This document shows, piece by piece, positions 23,050-34,355 of a stretch of DNA of 64,000 nucleotides. The stretch spans positions 369,729-433,728 of the forward strand of contig JXTC01000099.1 in assembly GCA_002914845.1 (NCBI GenBank), in the 5' to 3' direction. The notes under the pieces are model-generated. The model did not search any database, was not told the DNA's origin, and saw only the letters and a list, made by a program, of their open reading frames with translations. The stretch comes from Trema orientale (Eukaryota; Streptophyta; Magnoliopsida; Rosales; Cannabaceae). The first letter of the stretch is position 1; the number at the start of each line of letters is the position of its first letter. Made by a program: the position numbers and the translations under genes.

Positions 23050-24818
23050 TTAGTGATTCTATTTTTTGCAATATAAAAAATATAGGTGTTAATATTTATA
23101 TTCCATATTTTTGTGCTAAATGGGATATAAATGGGATATAAATGGAGAAAGTCCTTGGTGAGACATTTATTAATCTAAAACTTACTCTGATTTTTTTGAA
23201 TGGTAATATAATAACTAATTCAAGGCACAAGGATATTTTGTATCAAAATAACATTAGAGGCTTTATAATTTATTTGAGATGTTTGAGATAGTTTAGAATT
23301 CATTTGTGAATAAAAAACTCAACATTAAATAAATAAAATTAATAAAACACATTTGAAGTTTATTTTTTATAATTATTATTTGTGTGCAGATAACAACAAA
23401 TCAAAATAGAAAATATCTTATAATTATGGTTAAAAAATATCTATCTATATTCTTATAGGATTAGGATGTAGTCCCATTTACATGAATGGGCACATGTTTA
23501 ACTAATCCACAATAGAAAAATATGTCCTCAGATTAGCAAAACTCGTAATAGGACCGGTTCCGGAAGGAGACTGTATCCAAAGCCATCTATATATGCATCT
23601 ATCTATATATATTTATATTAAGCCCAAAGCAGAGAGAATGTGTAAAAAATCTAATGGTTTCTTTGATAAATATTCTATTTTTAAACTTTTAAGAAAATTC
23701 CTAATTTAACTTTTATTTTTTCATGATATGATTGATTTTATTATTATTTTTCCATGCGATGATTGGTCCTAATATATATAGATTATAAAGTATAATTTAA
23801 TAGTAGTGATAGCTTATATTAAATTTAGTTTGATACATTTAATTTTTCTATGTAATACTGTAATACATTGTACTTAATTATATGTTAAGATTTTTCTATG
23901 TAATGTTGTAATACATTGCACCTAATTATAAATTAGGATTATAAATTAGGATCAACGTATCCTTTGAATATGCTAATTAAAAATAATTAGTACAATATAT
24001 GCACTATGTTTATATGGTGAGGGCCAAAAAAATTATGATCGATTATTTCTACTAAACCATTTTGACTAATATGATTCAGACGCGATTAATCTTATTTTTA
24101 GAAACCTGTAGTATTGGGTAGATGTTGTATATTATAAAAGTGTCTATAGATTTATGATTAATTTATTTACCAATATTTTCTTATTTGGGTTAATACTTCA
24201 AAATAAACCTCTATAATTTTTAATATAAAATATTGATTCAAGAATTAATAATTAGAAATGAAAGGGCTCCGTATAATTGATTTCGTAGGTGCATATAAAC
24301 TTTCATGATAATTAAGCTCCACGTAAATATTATGCACATGTATTAAAACAAGAACTTATTACTAGGTGAATTTTAGAATAATATATGGGCCATAGATGTA
24401 GAAGTTTCGCACTAAATTTAGTCTAATTTATTGGCTTAATATTCTTTAATGTTAAAGTAGGGCAATAAATTTGGTCTAATTTATTGGCTTGAAATAATAT
24501 TGCTCAAAGTGTAACTGGACTATTTAGTTATTACAATGTTTATACCTATATTAAGCAAATATATATATATATATGTTTTTGAATGTATAAACAAATATAT
24601 TCTCCCACTTTCTATTTGAATTTATTTTTATTAATATTGATTGTTACTATATATATAAACCTTCATAAACTAGTTGTCACCGTTTGAAATTTAAAGACAT
24701 ATATGATTATCAATTATGTTGCTTTTGTTTTTTTTTTTTTCATTAACAATTTCTAGTTTATATGTTGATACTGTATCTTTTTTTCATACATGCAAATATG
24801 TTATATAGATTGTTTCAA
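23050..24818. other. AT-rich spacer with one degraded fold-back element
   Basis: 23,465-23,580 begins GGATGTAGTCCCATTT and ends GGAGACTGTATCC with AGGACCGGTTCCGGA inside; it is a diverged relative of the fold-back MITE at 9,787. Short direct repeats occur at 23,840-23,950 (TTTTTCTATGTAAT...) and 24,420-24,500 (GTCTAATTTATTGGCTT twice). No gene is seen until the RPA-like relic. Confidence 0.5.
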
Positions 24819-27800
24819 GATCTCAAGCCTATAAGAAATAATTGGACTATAAGAGTAAGAATTTATAAAATGCAGGAAGTATTAAATCTGAAAAACAATA
24901 ACGATTTAATAAGTTTGGACATTATATTCATCAATTAAAAGGTAAGTTTCTACTATCAAATACAAAATCTTAATATCTTGCATAAAGTTACACTTCATAA
25001 CATTTTTTTAATATTAAAAAAGAAACTAAAGTTTTCCTAAATTGCAGGAGAATATAATACAAGCAATTTTACGGAAAAATCAAGTCAACAAATATAAGCA
25101 TCTTTTAACTGAAGGTTTTATATATGCTATTAAAAATTTCAAATTTATTGCAACAATAGAACAATATCAACTACTGTTGAATGATTATATGATTTATTTC
25201 ATGGTTATAATATCAGTAAAAAAATTACATGATGAAGTTATTGAAATTCCAAGACATGCATTTCAATATATGACTCAAGAAAGTATACATGGGAGGATAA
25301 ATGATAATACAACTCTAACAGGTATGTCATAATAAATAAAACAATAATTTTCTAATTACCAACGTGTGATAGACTTCTAATGTATTAAATTGCGTAGTAC
25401 ACTTATAGATATCATTGGTTGTTTGATTGGAGTTAGTAGTATTGACCATGTTGGCATTGCAAGAAAAAGTGCAAAATATGAAATTCAACAATTTGCAGAT
25501 TAGTGAGATTCACAATTTTATTTCCTTTAGAAAAAAAAATATTTTGAAAATGTCAAGCTACTTTAATGCCAATAAGGTTACTACAAGGTGACATTATGAC
25601 TTTGTAATGTCCTCTACAAGATCATCACCAAAGTCATTGCAAATAAACTCAAAAGGGTTCTCCCTTCTCTTATTGATGAGTCTCAAAGTGCTTTTGTGCC
25701 GGGTCATCTCATTATCGATAACATCATTGTTGTTTTTGGAGCCACGCTTTCAATGCATAAGAAAACGATCGGGGGGGAGGGGGGGCAAAATAGGCGGGCC
25801 GCTCTTAAACTTGACATGAGTAAGGTGTATAATCACGTAGAATGGTGCTTCCTAGAATCGATACTGAAAAGAATGGGTTTCTAAGATCAATGGGTTTCAG
25901 TTGTTATGGGTTGCATCTCCTCCTCAAAACTCGCTTTTATGGTGAATGATAGGGCCTACGGACAAGTCTCTCCGCAACAAGGCTTAAGGCAAGACTGCCC
26001 TTTATCCCCATATCTCCTCCTTATTTGCACGGAAGACCTTTCCTCTTGCATTCGCATTATTGAAGACAATGGTCTAATTACATGGATCTCTTGCTCTAGA
26101 AGGGAACCAAAAGTCTCTCACTTATTTTTCGCCGACGACAACATTCAGTTTTGTGGGGCAATTTTACCTGAGGTCTCCACAATCAAAGATATTTTAGCTA
26201 CTTATGAAGAAGCCTCAGGACAATCTATTAAGTTCTAGAAATTGGTAATCTCCTTTAGTCCAAATGTTGGAACAATTTCTAGAGAGGAGATCCAACAAGC
26301 TTTCGGTTTGGGTTTGACTCGATCGCACGATAAGAACCTTGGTCTTCCTAGCTTTATGGGTCGGAATAAGCGAGCGGCTATCATGTCTATCAAGCATCGT
26401 ATGTCTGCTAAACTAGAAGTTTAGAGGGACATGTTCTTCTCTATTGGTGGTAAAAAAATTCTGATGATCAAGGTCATTATCCAGTCCATACCAACTCATG
26501 CTATGAGTATATTCAAGCTTCTTATCTCGATTTCCAATGAGCTTCAAGCTCTTACCGCCCAATTCTAGTGGAGTGACTTTATAGAGAAGAAAAAAATGTA
26601 TTGGTGACGCTGGGAAAAACTTTGCAAATGGAAAATGGAGGGTGGCATGGGCTTTAGAGATTTGATTGGTTTCAACCAAGCGTTGCTTGCCAAACAAGCC
26701 GAGCGCCTACTCTGTAATCCAAACTCCTTGGTTAGTCGCTTGCTGAAAAAGGATAAATATTTCAACCATACTTCATTTTTGGATATCACTCTTAAAGCCA
26801 GTAGTAGTGCGTTCTGGCAAAGTGTTTTATGGGGTAGAGATGCGTTGAAGCTCGGATTAGATGGCGGGTAGGCACTAGATCCTCGTTTCGAGTCTTCTCT
26901 GACTTATGGCTCCCAAGGCCTTCTCTTTTTAGACCTATTATTATTCAATCAGATCACACTTCGAAATACATGCTCGTCATAGAATTACTTAGTCCCTCAG
27001 GATGTTGGAAAATTCAAAAAGTGAATGAGGTGCTCTGGCCTATTGACTCCTCACGTATCTGAAATATTCTGATTAGCTTTGGTAACTCGAGAGATGTCCT
27101 GGTTTGGCACTATAATGATAATGGTTTTTACTCCGTCAAGTCAGTTTATAAAGTCATTATAGAAAACAGAGGCATCGAATCCTCTTCAGACTGTTCCATT
27201 TTGATAAAGTGGTGGAAGCTCTTGTGAAATCTTAAAATTCCTATCAAAGTCAAAATTTTCGTCTAGAGGACTTTTCATGATATAACCCTTGCTACTTTTC
27301 TGCTCCTGCTGTGGCTCTATGGCCAAAACAATGATGCATGCTCTAATTCACTGCCCATCTATCAAGCAAGTCTGGCGGTCTAGTATCTTTTATGATCTCA
27401 TGCACGATAAACATTAGTACTCATTTGCTAGTTTTATCTCTGATATGAAAGGAAATCTCGACTTACGATTTAAAGACATTGTATGTGCTTCTATGGAGTG
27501 ATCAGAATGACGCAATTCACGGGAAATGAGTCCGACTTGCACCTCTCGTGCTGAAAGCTGTCGAATCTTGGCTCCAGAATATAAGGTCTCAATAAAGCTA
27601 CAGATCTCCTCTCTCAGCCTGGCAGCTATCCTCTCCCGCTAGTCTCCTCCTCATTTGGGTTCCTTAAATCTCAATGCCGATACTACGGTGGATAAAATCA
27701 ATAGAGTCATTGAGCCTGGTTAGGATATCTGTAACCATCTGGGTCTGGTTCGAGCCACTACTGCCATCAGAGTCCCCGATCACTTCACGCCTCATATTGC

Positions 27801-28173
27801 TGAATACATGGTTGTCTATGAAGGCACCTAGCTTGCACTTTAGCATAATCATCTGAGTTAGAGAGTGATGCGAAGAACGTCATTACAGCTATCCACCCTA
27901 ACAAAACTTTCTCGGTTGATGGCTCTTTAATTTCTGATATTATCTTTAATATCTGTTTGCTTGGAAATGAATAAAATTGCCCATATTCTAGCCTCCTTTG
28001 CTTTAATCTCCTATGTTAGTTCTTGTTGGATTGAGGAAACTTCTCCTTTTATCATCTGTGATATTCTATTGGAAGCTTCTTCCTCGCTCTAATTAATAGA
28101 CTTTGTTTTCCTTTTCAAAAAAAAATAAAAAAATTGACATTATGGGGAAAACTAGCTGAAAACTAACTTCTTC
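24819..28173 (+). pseudogene. RPA70-like (DUF223/OB-fold) gene relic, split by a LINE
   Basis: Three degraded exons match plant replication protein A 70-kDa-like subunits. Exon A, 24,819-24,941, has NNWTIRVRIYKM and a stop (TAA) two codons before the donor. Exon B, 25,048-25,321, has LLTEGFIYAIKNFKF and a NDNTTLT end. Exon C starts at 25,409 with DIIGCLIGVSSIDHVGIARK. Introns between them keep GT-AG ends, so this is a gene copy and not a processed pseudogene. Exon C meets a TAG after IQQFAD, then at 25,598 is cut by a LINE. The host frame resumes after the second target duplication at 28,145 with GKLAEN and a stop. RPA binds single-stranded DNA; plant RPA-like genes are multicopy and often Helitron-borne, but no Helitron ends were identified here. 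Confidence 0.8.
25599..28134 (+). mobile_element. 5'-truncated L1-type LINE with 10-bp target duplication
   Basis: TGACATTATG is present at 25,589-25,598 and again at 28,135-28,144. Between them is an element that begins inside the reverse transcriptase domain (ITKVIANKLKRVLPSLIDES), continues with motif A (KLDMSKVYNHVEW, about 25,809), the FADD active-site motif (about 26,128), a zf-RVT-like segment around 27,230 (KIPIKVKIFV) and an RNase H-like tail ending at about 28,092. It finishes in an A-rich tail at 28,116-28,134. Many stops and frameshifts make it inactive. Truncation at the 5' end plus poly-A and flanking duplication is the classic product of target-primed reverse transcription. Confidence 0.92.
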
Positions 28174-28174
28174 T

Positions 28175-29440
28175 ATCTTTTATAAATACATTTATCTAAC
28201 TTAAATAGCATCAATAACTTTTAAGAATAAAAACTGTTGTAGTACTTGATATATAATTTACTAGATAATTTACTAACGCTTCACGACCTAATCTTTTCCT
28301 AAATTGCACATCACCTAGATTAATACCTAAGTCAATTCTTTTTTATTAGGTTATTCAAGCAAATACTTTAACTCTAACCTAACAAGAGCATTAAATTGAG
28401 GTAATGGTCAAATTAGGCTTTAAATAGATTCTCTATCTATGCTATGTTCTTCTCCTATGACCAATTTAATCAAACAATTCAATCAATCATAAGTTACGAC
28501 TCCTAATTCAAATAAGACAAACTCCTATTCAAATTATAGTGTATAAACAATACTTTAATCATTCAGTTGCGCACCCAAAGTAATCAAAGCACCATTCATA
28601 ATTCTTAATATAACCAAAGAACGAAGCAACATGAATTGAAAGCTAACAAACTGGAATTAGATTAAAAATAGTTATACATTTAGTTTAGGGCTTTGAATCA
28701 GCCCTTAATCACAAAGAAAACTAGCCTAGCATGTTTATAAACTTAACATAAAATATATTATGCTAGGAGTACAAAAATAAAGAGAAAAGATAAGAAAAGC
28801 TCTGGAAGGATAAATGGCGGTTGATACGATCTCCAAACAAGAATTCTCTCGTCCCCAAAGTGCTTCTAAACTCTCTTTAAGCATTCTCTGTTAATATTTT
28901 CTGAAGTGAATTGAGTTTCAATCCATCTAATATGACCTAGAGGACTTTATTTATAGTAAAGTCGTCCTATGAGGTAATTAAGGTCAAACTTGGACCAATT
29001 TAGAGTCCAATTAGGTCAAAACTCTTTAAAATGGTGAAATTCTACATTCTCAGCGCTGCGGCACTCGAGACTCGGTGAAGGCTGGCGTTGAGTTTCTGAC
29101 CAAAATCCATTACAAAACTAAAGGCTGGCACTACAGCGCTAATGCGATTTTCCTAATTCTTCGTTTTCTTTCCCTTCTCTTCCTCTGGACTTCCAGAAAG
29201 TGGAAGCTCGACGCCAGAAGGCCAATGCCGTGGCTTTAGACCCTTGGAACTCTCGGTTTGTATATCTTTTCACTCATAACTCTATTTTGATCCATCCCAG
29301 CTCCATTTTGCTCATTTTCCACAAAATTTACCTAAAAGACAAAAGTGAAGTAATATAAAACAACCAGGAAAACTAACAAAATCACATGGAGATTCAACAC
29401 AAAATGTAGACAAAACTGACATCTATCAATGGTGAATTCA
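28175..29440. repeat. Unclassified repeat-like stretch, no gene
   Basis: This is mixed-composition sequence with no conserved frame. A GC-richer block at 29,050-29,250 contains CAGCGCTGCGGCACTCGAGA and related GGCGTTGAG / CAGCGCT motifs, unlike the surrounding DNA. The style resembles non-coding internal or LTR sequence of large retroelement derivatives, but no ends or coding motifs allow classification. Confidence 0.3.
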
Positions 29441-29673
29441 TTTGATGGTGTTTCTTCAGAAAATCTAATAGCGAGTGATAAAGCCAATGGTGGTATTTGT
29501 TACTTCGTTCCCTGCCAAGGGAATAAGGCAGCCCATAACACTAACAAAGTTTACTTTAACGTCATATTCTGCTTTTTCTGTTTGATATAGGGAAATTCCC
29601 AATTGTATTGCCTCTATTATGTATTTGAGCCATTAATAAAATTTTCTTGATTTTCTTTCAAAAAAAAAAAAAC
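29441..29673 (+). mobile_element. LINE 3' end fragment with poly-A tail
   Basis: The segment ends TTAATAAAATTTTCTTGATT, then TTTC and a run of 13 A. Before it lies TATTGCCTCTATTATG, in the style of plant LINE 3' UTRs. Only the terminal ~230 bases are present and no reverse transcriptase sequence adjoins, so it is a very short 5'-truncated copy. Confidence 0.5.
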
Positions 29674-30900
29674 TTGTACAAAATACTTATACTAAATAAT
29701 GTGACATTATTTTAAACTACATAAATTTTGATATTGGGTTGTTTTGTGCAAATTTTGAGTCTTTATTATTGCTCTTTAATAACAAGAAACCATATTCAAG
29801 TCACCATCGTGAAGTAATGAGAAAAGTTTTGAGTTATTTTTCTGGGACTGAAATTTTTATCCAATCAATAATAACTTACCTTTCACCAAAAACGACACAT
29901 TGACATGTCTTTTTTTTTTTTGTACTGGATATTGTTTTCTCTGAGTAGAATTATTGACGTTAGATAGTCTGTCACGAACGAAAAACTACTTGTCAGTTGT
30001 CAATCCTGAACACTGTCGTTTTCCACTTCACCAACAAACGACCTGTCGTTTAATTTTAAGAATAAGGCGTGTGCAATTTTGTGCCTTCCTTTTAAGACGA
30101 TGGGATGAGTCGGATGACACAAGACTCCATAACCATAAAGCAAACAGTCAATAAACATTCCAGAAAATTATAAATAAATATTTTTAAAATGGGAGACCTG
30201 AAATCCTGATTACAGTCCAATTTCATTTTTTTAGTGTGCATTTAAAAAAAAAAAAAGAATAAGCATGCCAATTACAATAATAATCACCTGCCGAGCTGGA
30301 CAAATGTTATTGGGCTAACAGTGTCACCTGTCATCTGGACAACAGGTATTGGGCTAATAACGTAAACACAATTTTCTGCCTCTAATGCAAAAAAATAAAA
30401 GGTAACACTCTCCCTCTTTATAGAGGATATATTAGAGTTTTTTTTTTTAATTTTTTTTATTTTTCCTATAAAGAGGATATTAGGTATTATAGAGTTTAAG
30501 TCCGTGGGAAATTAATATTTACATGAACATACCCAAGATTTCACAAGAATTCTTTTGAATTAAATATAGAGATAATTTCCAAATTGGATTTTCAATTTAG
30601 AGTTATTTGATCATTTTTAGTAACATACATTTGCTTCCGATCTTGTTGACTTTTATATTATTTGCTCCATAAGTGTAACAAATTGACATGTAGGGGAATT
30701 ATTATTACTAATATATATATATATATTTTGAAAAGAAAGGTTACAAAATTGGATGGCGTGTTTGTCTCGGTTGGTAGATACTCCCAAAAGAAACAGCCTT
30801 ACCGACTTTACAAATTCCACCAACCAAACACAGCCTTAAACATCAAAGGAAAGGGCCAATCTTAATAAAAAAATCATAACCGTGACAACAATTTAGAGCT
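29674..30900. other. AT-rich spacer upstream of DNAJ49; no gene seen
   Basis: No conserved frames were found. A direct repeat at 30,300-30,365 (CTGGACAA...TATTGGGCTAA twice) and poly-A/T and (AT)n runs at 30,243, 30,440 and 30,710 are the only structure noted. Confidence 0.45.
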
Positions 30901-30950
30901 CTGAAACCCCCCAAAATCCCCTTCTTCTTCTTCTTCAAATCTCCCCCAAA

Positions 30951-30962
30951 ATGAAACCCTAA
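30951..30962 (+). promoter_or_regulatory. Telo-box overlapping a minimal upstream ORF in the DNAJ49 leader
   Basis: ATGAAACCCTAA contains the telo-box AAACCCTAA and is at the same time a complete start-Lys-Pro-stop reading frame. It lies 80 bases before a likely 5' UTR intron donor and follows a (CTT)n tract, so it is probably in the transcribed leader. If so, it is a three-codon upstream ORF. Confidence 0.5.
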
Positions 30963-31033
30963 TTTGATCAATCAATCTCCAATTTTTAGACGCAATCTTC
31001 CCAATCCAAGTCTCCGTGGGATCCATCTCATCC

Positions 31034-31210
31034 GTAAGTTCAATCTTTCCCCCAAATATTTCCCAATTATCATCGATTTATTCGCCAATCGATAAATTCA
31101 ACATTTCAATTTCATTTTCATTTTTCGATTATCAGCACTCAAAGTTTCAATTTTTTCGATTTTAACATCAAAATTTTCTCTGATGGGTAGGCTTTACTGA
31201 TAATTTACAG
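31034..31210 (+). other. Probable 5' UTR intron of DNAJ49
   Basis: CC|GTAAGT at 31,034 and TAATTTACAG ending at 31,210 make a well-formed 177-base, T-rich intron between the leader and the coding exon. 5' UTR introns are common in this gene class; the evidence here is splice motifs and base composition only. Confidence 0.55.
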
Positions 31211-31273
31211 TGATTGTTCACTCCCTTTTGCCCTGGATTTCTAGGGATTTTTGGGATTTGTTTTGCTCTTGAG

Positions 31274-32368
31274 ATGGATGGGAACAAAGACGACGCTTTG
31301 AAATGCTTAAAGATTGGCAAGGAAGCCATGGATTCCGGCGATCGGACTCGTGCCCGGAAATTTATCGCCAAAGCTCAACGTCTTGATCCTACTTTACCCG
31401 TGGATGATCTCTTATCGGCGATTGAGAAAGAGTCGGGTGAACGATCGCCGTCCGATGCGGATGCATCGTCTAATGGTCCGTCCGATTCGCCTTCATCTAA
31501 GCCGTCCGATCAACCCTCGCTTCGTCAGAGGGTTCCGTCAACTGGGTCGTCGTCGTCTACCTCATCCGCGGCACCGGCGGCTACGCCGGAGCAGATTGCG
31601 ATAGTGAGAGAGATTAAGAAGAAGAAGGATTACTATGAGATTTTGGGGTTAGAGAAGGGTTGCAGTGTCGAGGATGTTCGAAAGGCGTATAGAAAGCTCT
31701 CGTTGAAGGTTCATCCTGATAAGAACAAAGCACCAGGTGCTGAGGAAGCATTCAAGGCTGTATCTAAAGCTTTTCAATGTCTTAGCAATGAAGAGAGTAG
31801 GAGAAAGTACGATGTTGTTGGGTCTGATGAGCCCGTTTATGAACGACGCACGACGAGACATGCGGCTCATGGATACAATGGCTACTATGATGCTGATGTT
31901 GATGCAGAGGAGATCTTTAGGAACTTTTTCTTTGGTGGAATGGCTCCGGCGACGCAGTTTCGTGGGTTCAGTTTCCAAACTGGAATGGGACATAGGCAAG
32001 CAGATCATCATGGTTCTGGTGGGTTCAATGCCCGTGCACTAATTCAGCTTTTACCAGTTCTGCTTATTCTGATTCTGAACTTTTTGCCGTCTTCGGAGCC
32101 CATTTATTCACTTTCTCGATCTTATCCTTATGAATACAAGTTCACTACGGAAAAGGGTGTCAATTACTATGTTAAGTCGACAAAGTTTGAGCAGGATTAT
32201 CCGCCAGATAGCCGGGAACGTGCTTCTTTTGAACATCAGGTTGAGAGGGAGTACTTCAGTATCCTTGCACAGAATTGTCGGCTTGAGATTCAGCGTCGTC
32301 AGTGGGGATTTATCCGTGAAACACCACACTGCGACATGTTGCAGCAGTTTGAGACGAACGCTAACTGA
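31274..32368 (+). CDS. DNAJ49: DNAJ49/DNAJB12-type ER membrane J protein, 364 aa
   Basis: This single-exon gene opens MDGNKDDALKCLKIGKEAMD, the same start as plant chaperone protein dnaJ 49. Residues 1-50 form a TPR-like helical pair. Residues 52-115 are a Ser/Pro-rich linker. The J domain spans about 118-183 with the HPD motif at 147-149, which stimulates Hsp70 ATPase. A hydrophobic segment at about 256-271 (LIQLLPVLLILILNFLP) is the single transmembrane helix. The C-terminal DUF1977 region (about 275-360) contains YPYEYKFTTEKGVNYYVKS. Family members sit in the ER membrane with the J domain facing the cytosol and help degrade misfolded membrane proteins. The ATG at 31,274 is chosen: an upstream in-frame extension has no ATG, and homologues start here. 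Confidence 0.95.
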   Translation: MDGNKDDALKCLKIGKEAMDSGDRTRARKFIAKAQRLDPTLPVDDLLSAIEKESGERSPSDADASSNGPSDSPSSKPSDQPSLRQRVPSTGSSSSTSSAAPAATPEQIAIVREIKKKKDYYEILGLEKGCSVEDVRKAYRKLSLKVHPDKNKAPGAEEAFKAVSKAFQCLSNEESRRKYDVVGSDEPVYERRTTRHAAHGYNGYYDADVDAEEIFRNFFFGGMAPATQFRGFSFQTGMGHRQADHHGSGGFNARALIQLLPVLLILILNFLPSSEPIYSLSRSYPYEYKFTTEKGVNYYVKSTKFEQDYPPDSRERASFEHQVEREYFSILAQNCRLEIQRRQWGFIRETPHCDMLQQFETNAN

Positions 32369-34119
32369 CTTGAATGAAGGTCAAACTATTACTGCTTTGT
32401 TTTATTTTAGATTGATTGATGTAAAATCTGCACTCATTAGGGGAAATATTTGTTAAGCATTTATAATAAGTTATTTGCTCCTTTTTCTGTCGACAGAGAT
32501 AGCATTTATAATAAGTTATTTGCTCCTTTCTACTGAGATAATGACCACGGCAATACCGAATGTAGAACATTATTAGTTACTGATTATTACTTTTTGTTCC
32601 TTGTTGGGAGGTGTTAAATGTCATGTCTACTTTGTACGTGTGCTTTATTTTATTTAGTTGAACTGGTACTAGTTAAGGATTGTAGGTTTAAATTTAATTA
32701 GAACATTTGATTTAGGTGTACTGCCTTGAAGTATTGTTACAGAAATCATGCCAATACTCTTCCACTGCACCTATAGTATACTGCTGTGATTTTGTTTGAA
32801 AGAAATGGTTATTTTCTCAGTTTTAGTTAGTGAACTGTGAATCCCCTTATCGGCATAAGGATTTTTTTTTCTTCTTTAAGTTTCTTTGTTAAGTGTCATC
32901 CTTCAAGTTACTTGGGGTCATAGTTGCGTGAAAGATGTCTTTAAAGTCATACCTACGGGAAAATGTACTTTGAGGTCGTATGATGATCTATTTCACATAG
33001 CAGTAATACAAACTTCTTTCCATCTTATTGATTTTCTCATTGTTTTTTGAGTTATGGCTGAATGAGTAAGATGTTCTGTTCAGAGTCGGTTTTTTGGTCT
33101 CTTGCAGATTGCCTGTTGGTGAAAGTGCTTCAGCCTTTACATTCCTGCTCTAAAGAGTACACAAGGAGCATGGGACTGGCATAATAGATGACGTATAATA
33201 CGAGTGGCTTTTTGTTTTTTTTGGTCCTAGCTTAGAAAGTAATAGTAGCTAGATTTGTCATAACTTGACCTTGTCTTCTGCCTCATCTATTCTCATGTCT
33301 TTAAATATTGCACCGCAAATTTTGTGTGTAAAATTGGGATTCAGCTGATACTTGCTGCAATACATGTATTCATGATTTCATTAAGCAATTTTCAAGGCTC
33401 CCTATGATGGGAGTACAGGTTTTTTTGGATACCATTTGTAGCTTTGGCTACAATTCCACGTCTCTCTCCTTTCTTGTTGCCACAATTCCACATGTCTCTC
33501 TCTCCTCTTATTGCTTGAATCCCACATATATTTCTTTTGGGGTAGACGAATAGTCATGTCGCAACTCGCATGATATCCCTTTGCGCTTGGGGTTGAAAGT
33601 ATATTTCGCATTTTGTTGCAAGTTCATAAATGAATAGTGGATTGGGAGCTCCAGTTGTTTGCCTGTCCCATTGGCCGTTGTGTTGAAAATGGTTCTGCCT
33701 CTTACTTAGATAATTGGCGTCTTGTTATGGAATTTGAATTACATTCTACAAATTCAGAAACAACTTAGAATAGGATTCGAATTCAAAATTCTATACCAAA
33801 TGCTGAATTCGAATTCTATACCAAATGCACCTATGATTTTCAATGAGAATTTTTATTTCAACCTTTATTTTTAGCCTACAGAGTCTTGCATTCTCATTAT
33901 AAATTGTAAGGACCCGCAAAAATAAATGAAAATTAGTAGCAAGTGACAGGTTTGCCTCTCAACTGATTGTTTTAAGCCATGATTACTCGTGTTGTTTCTG
34001 CTCACGGTGGGTACTTTAAACAAGCATGGGAGTTGAGTAATACAGAGCAACTGATGTCAGCCAATGAAGTCTTAATTATGAAGTTTCAACTACTTGGATA
34101 TAATTTTCCCATACATATG
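32369..34119. other. DNAJ49 3' flank and spacer; no gene seen
   Basis: A 28-base direct repeat, AGCATTTATAATAAGTTATT plus TGCTCCTT, occurs at 32,456-32,483 and 32,501-32,528 in the presumed 3' UTR. At 33,100-33,190 a TCTCTTGCAG|ATTGCC acceptor-like site precedes less AT-rich sequence, possibly an alternative 3' exon. At 33,775-33,830 ATTCTATACCAAATGC is repeated. No coding region is supported. Confidence 0.45.
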
Positions 34120-34355
34120 TTTTGACATTCAGGTTCTTCAAGGAAGTTACCATTAGAATAAGAAAGTTGAAAGCCAAAAATATTGTGCTATTGGAATGTG
34201 TTCGTATACTGGATTGGAGGGAAAAAAATTTAAAATCAATTGCCACCACGTCAATCACTTTCTAATGTTCTGCTTTATAAAATTGTGATGTGGTACAACA
34301 TTTTTATGGTACCATTAGCCTCTTTCCTTGTTTCAAGAGAAAAGGAGTTTAAGTC

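Noticed and set aside
25740..25830. Plus-strand G-run near 25,770 as a functional G-quadruplex
   Set aside because: It lies in decayed LINE sequence and is most simply slippage or sequencing expansion of a short G tract.
31214..31273. Longer DNAJ49 N-terminus starting at 31,214
   Set aside because: The codon there is TTG and the stretch sits just after a probable 5' UTR intron; the family start MDGNKDDA is at 31,274.
31649..32456. Several 60-120-codon frames overlapping DNAJ49 on both strands
   Set aside because: All overlap the intact J-protein frame, which has a clear HPD motif and family match; the others are out-of-frame translations.
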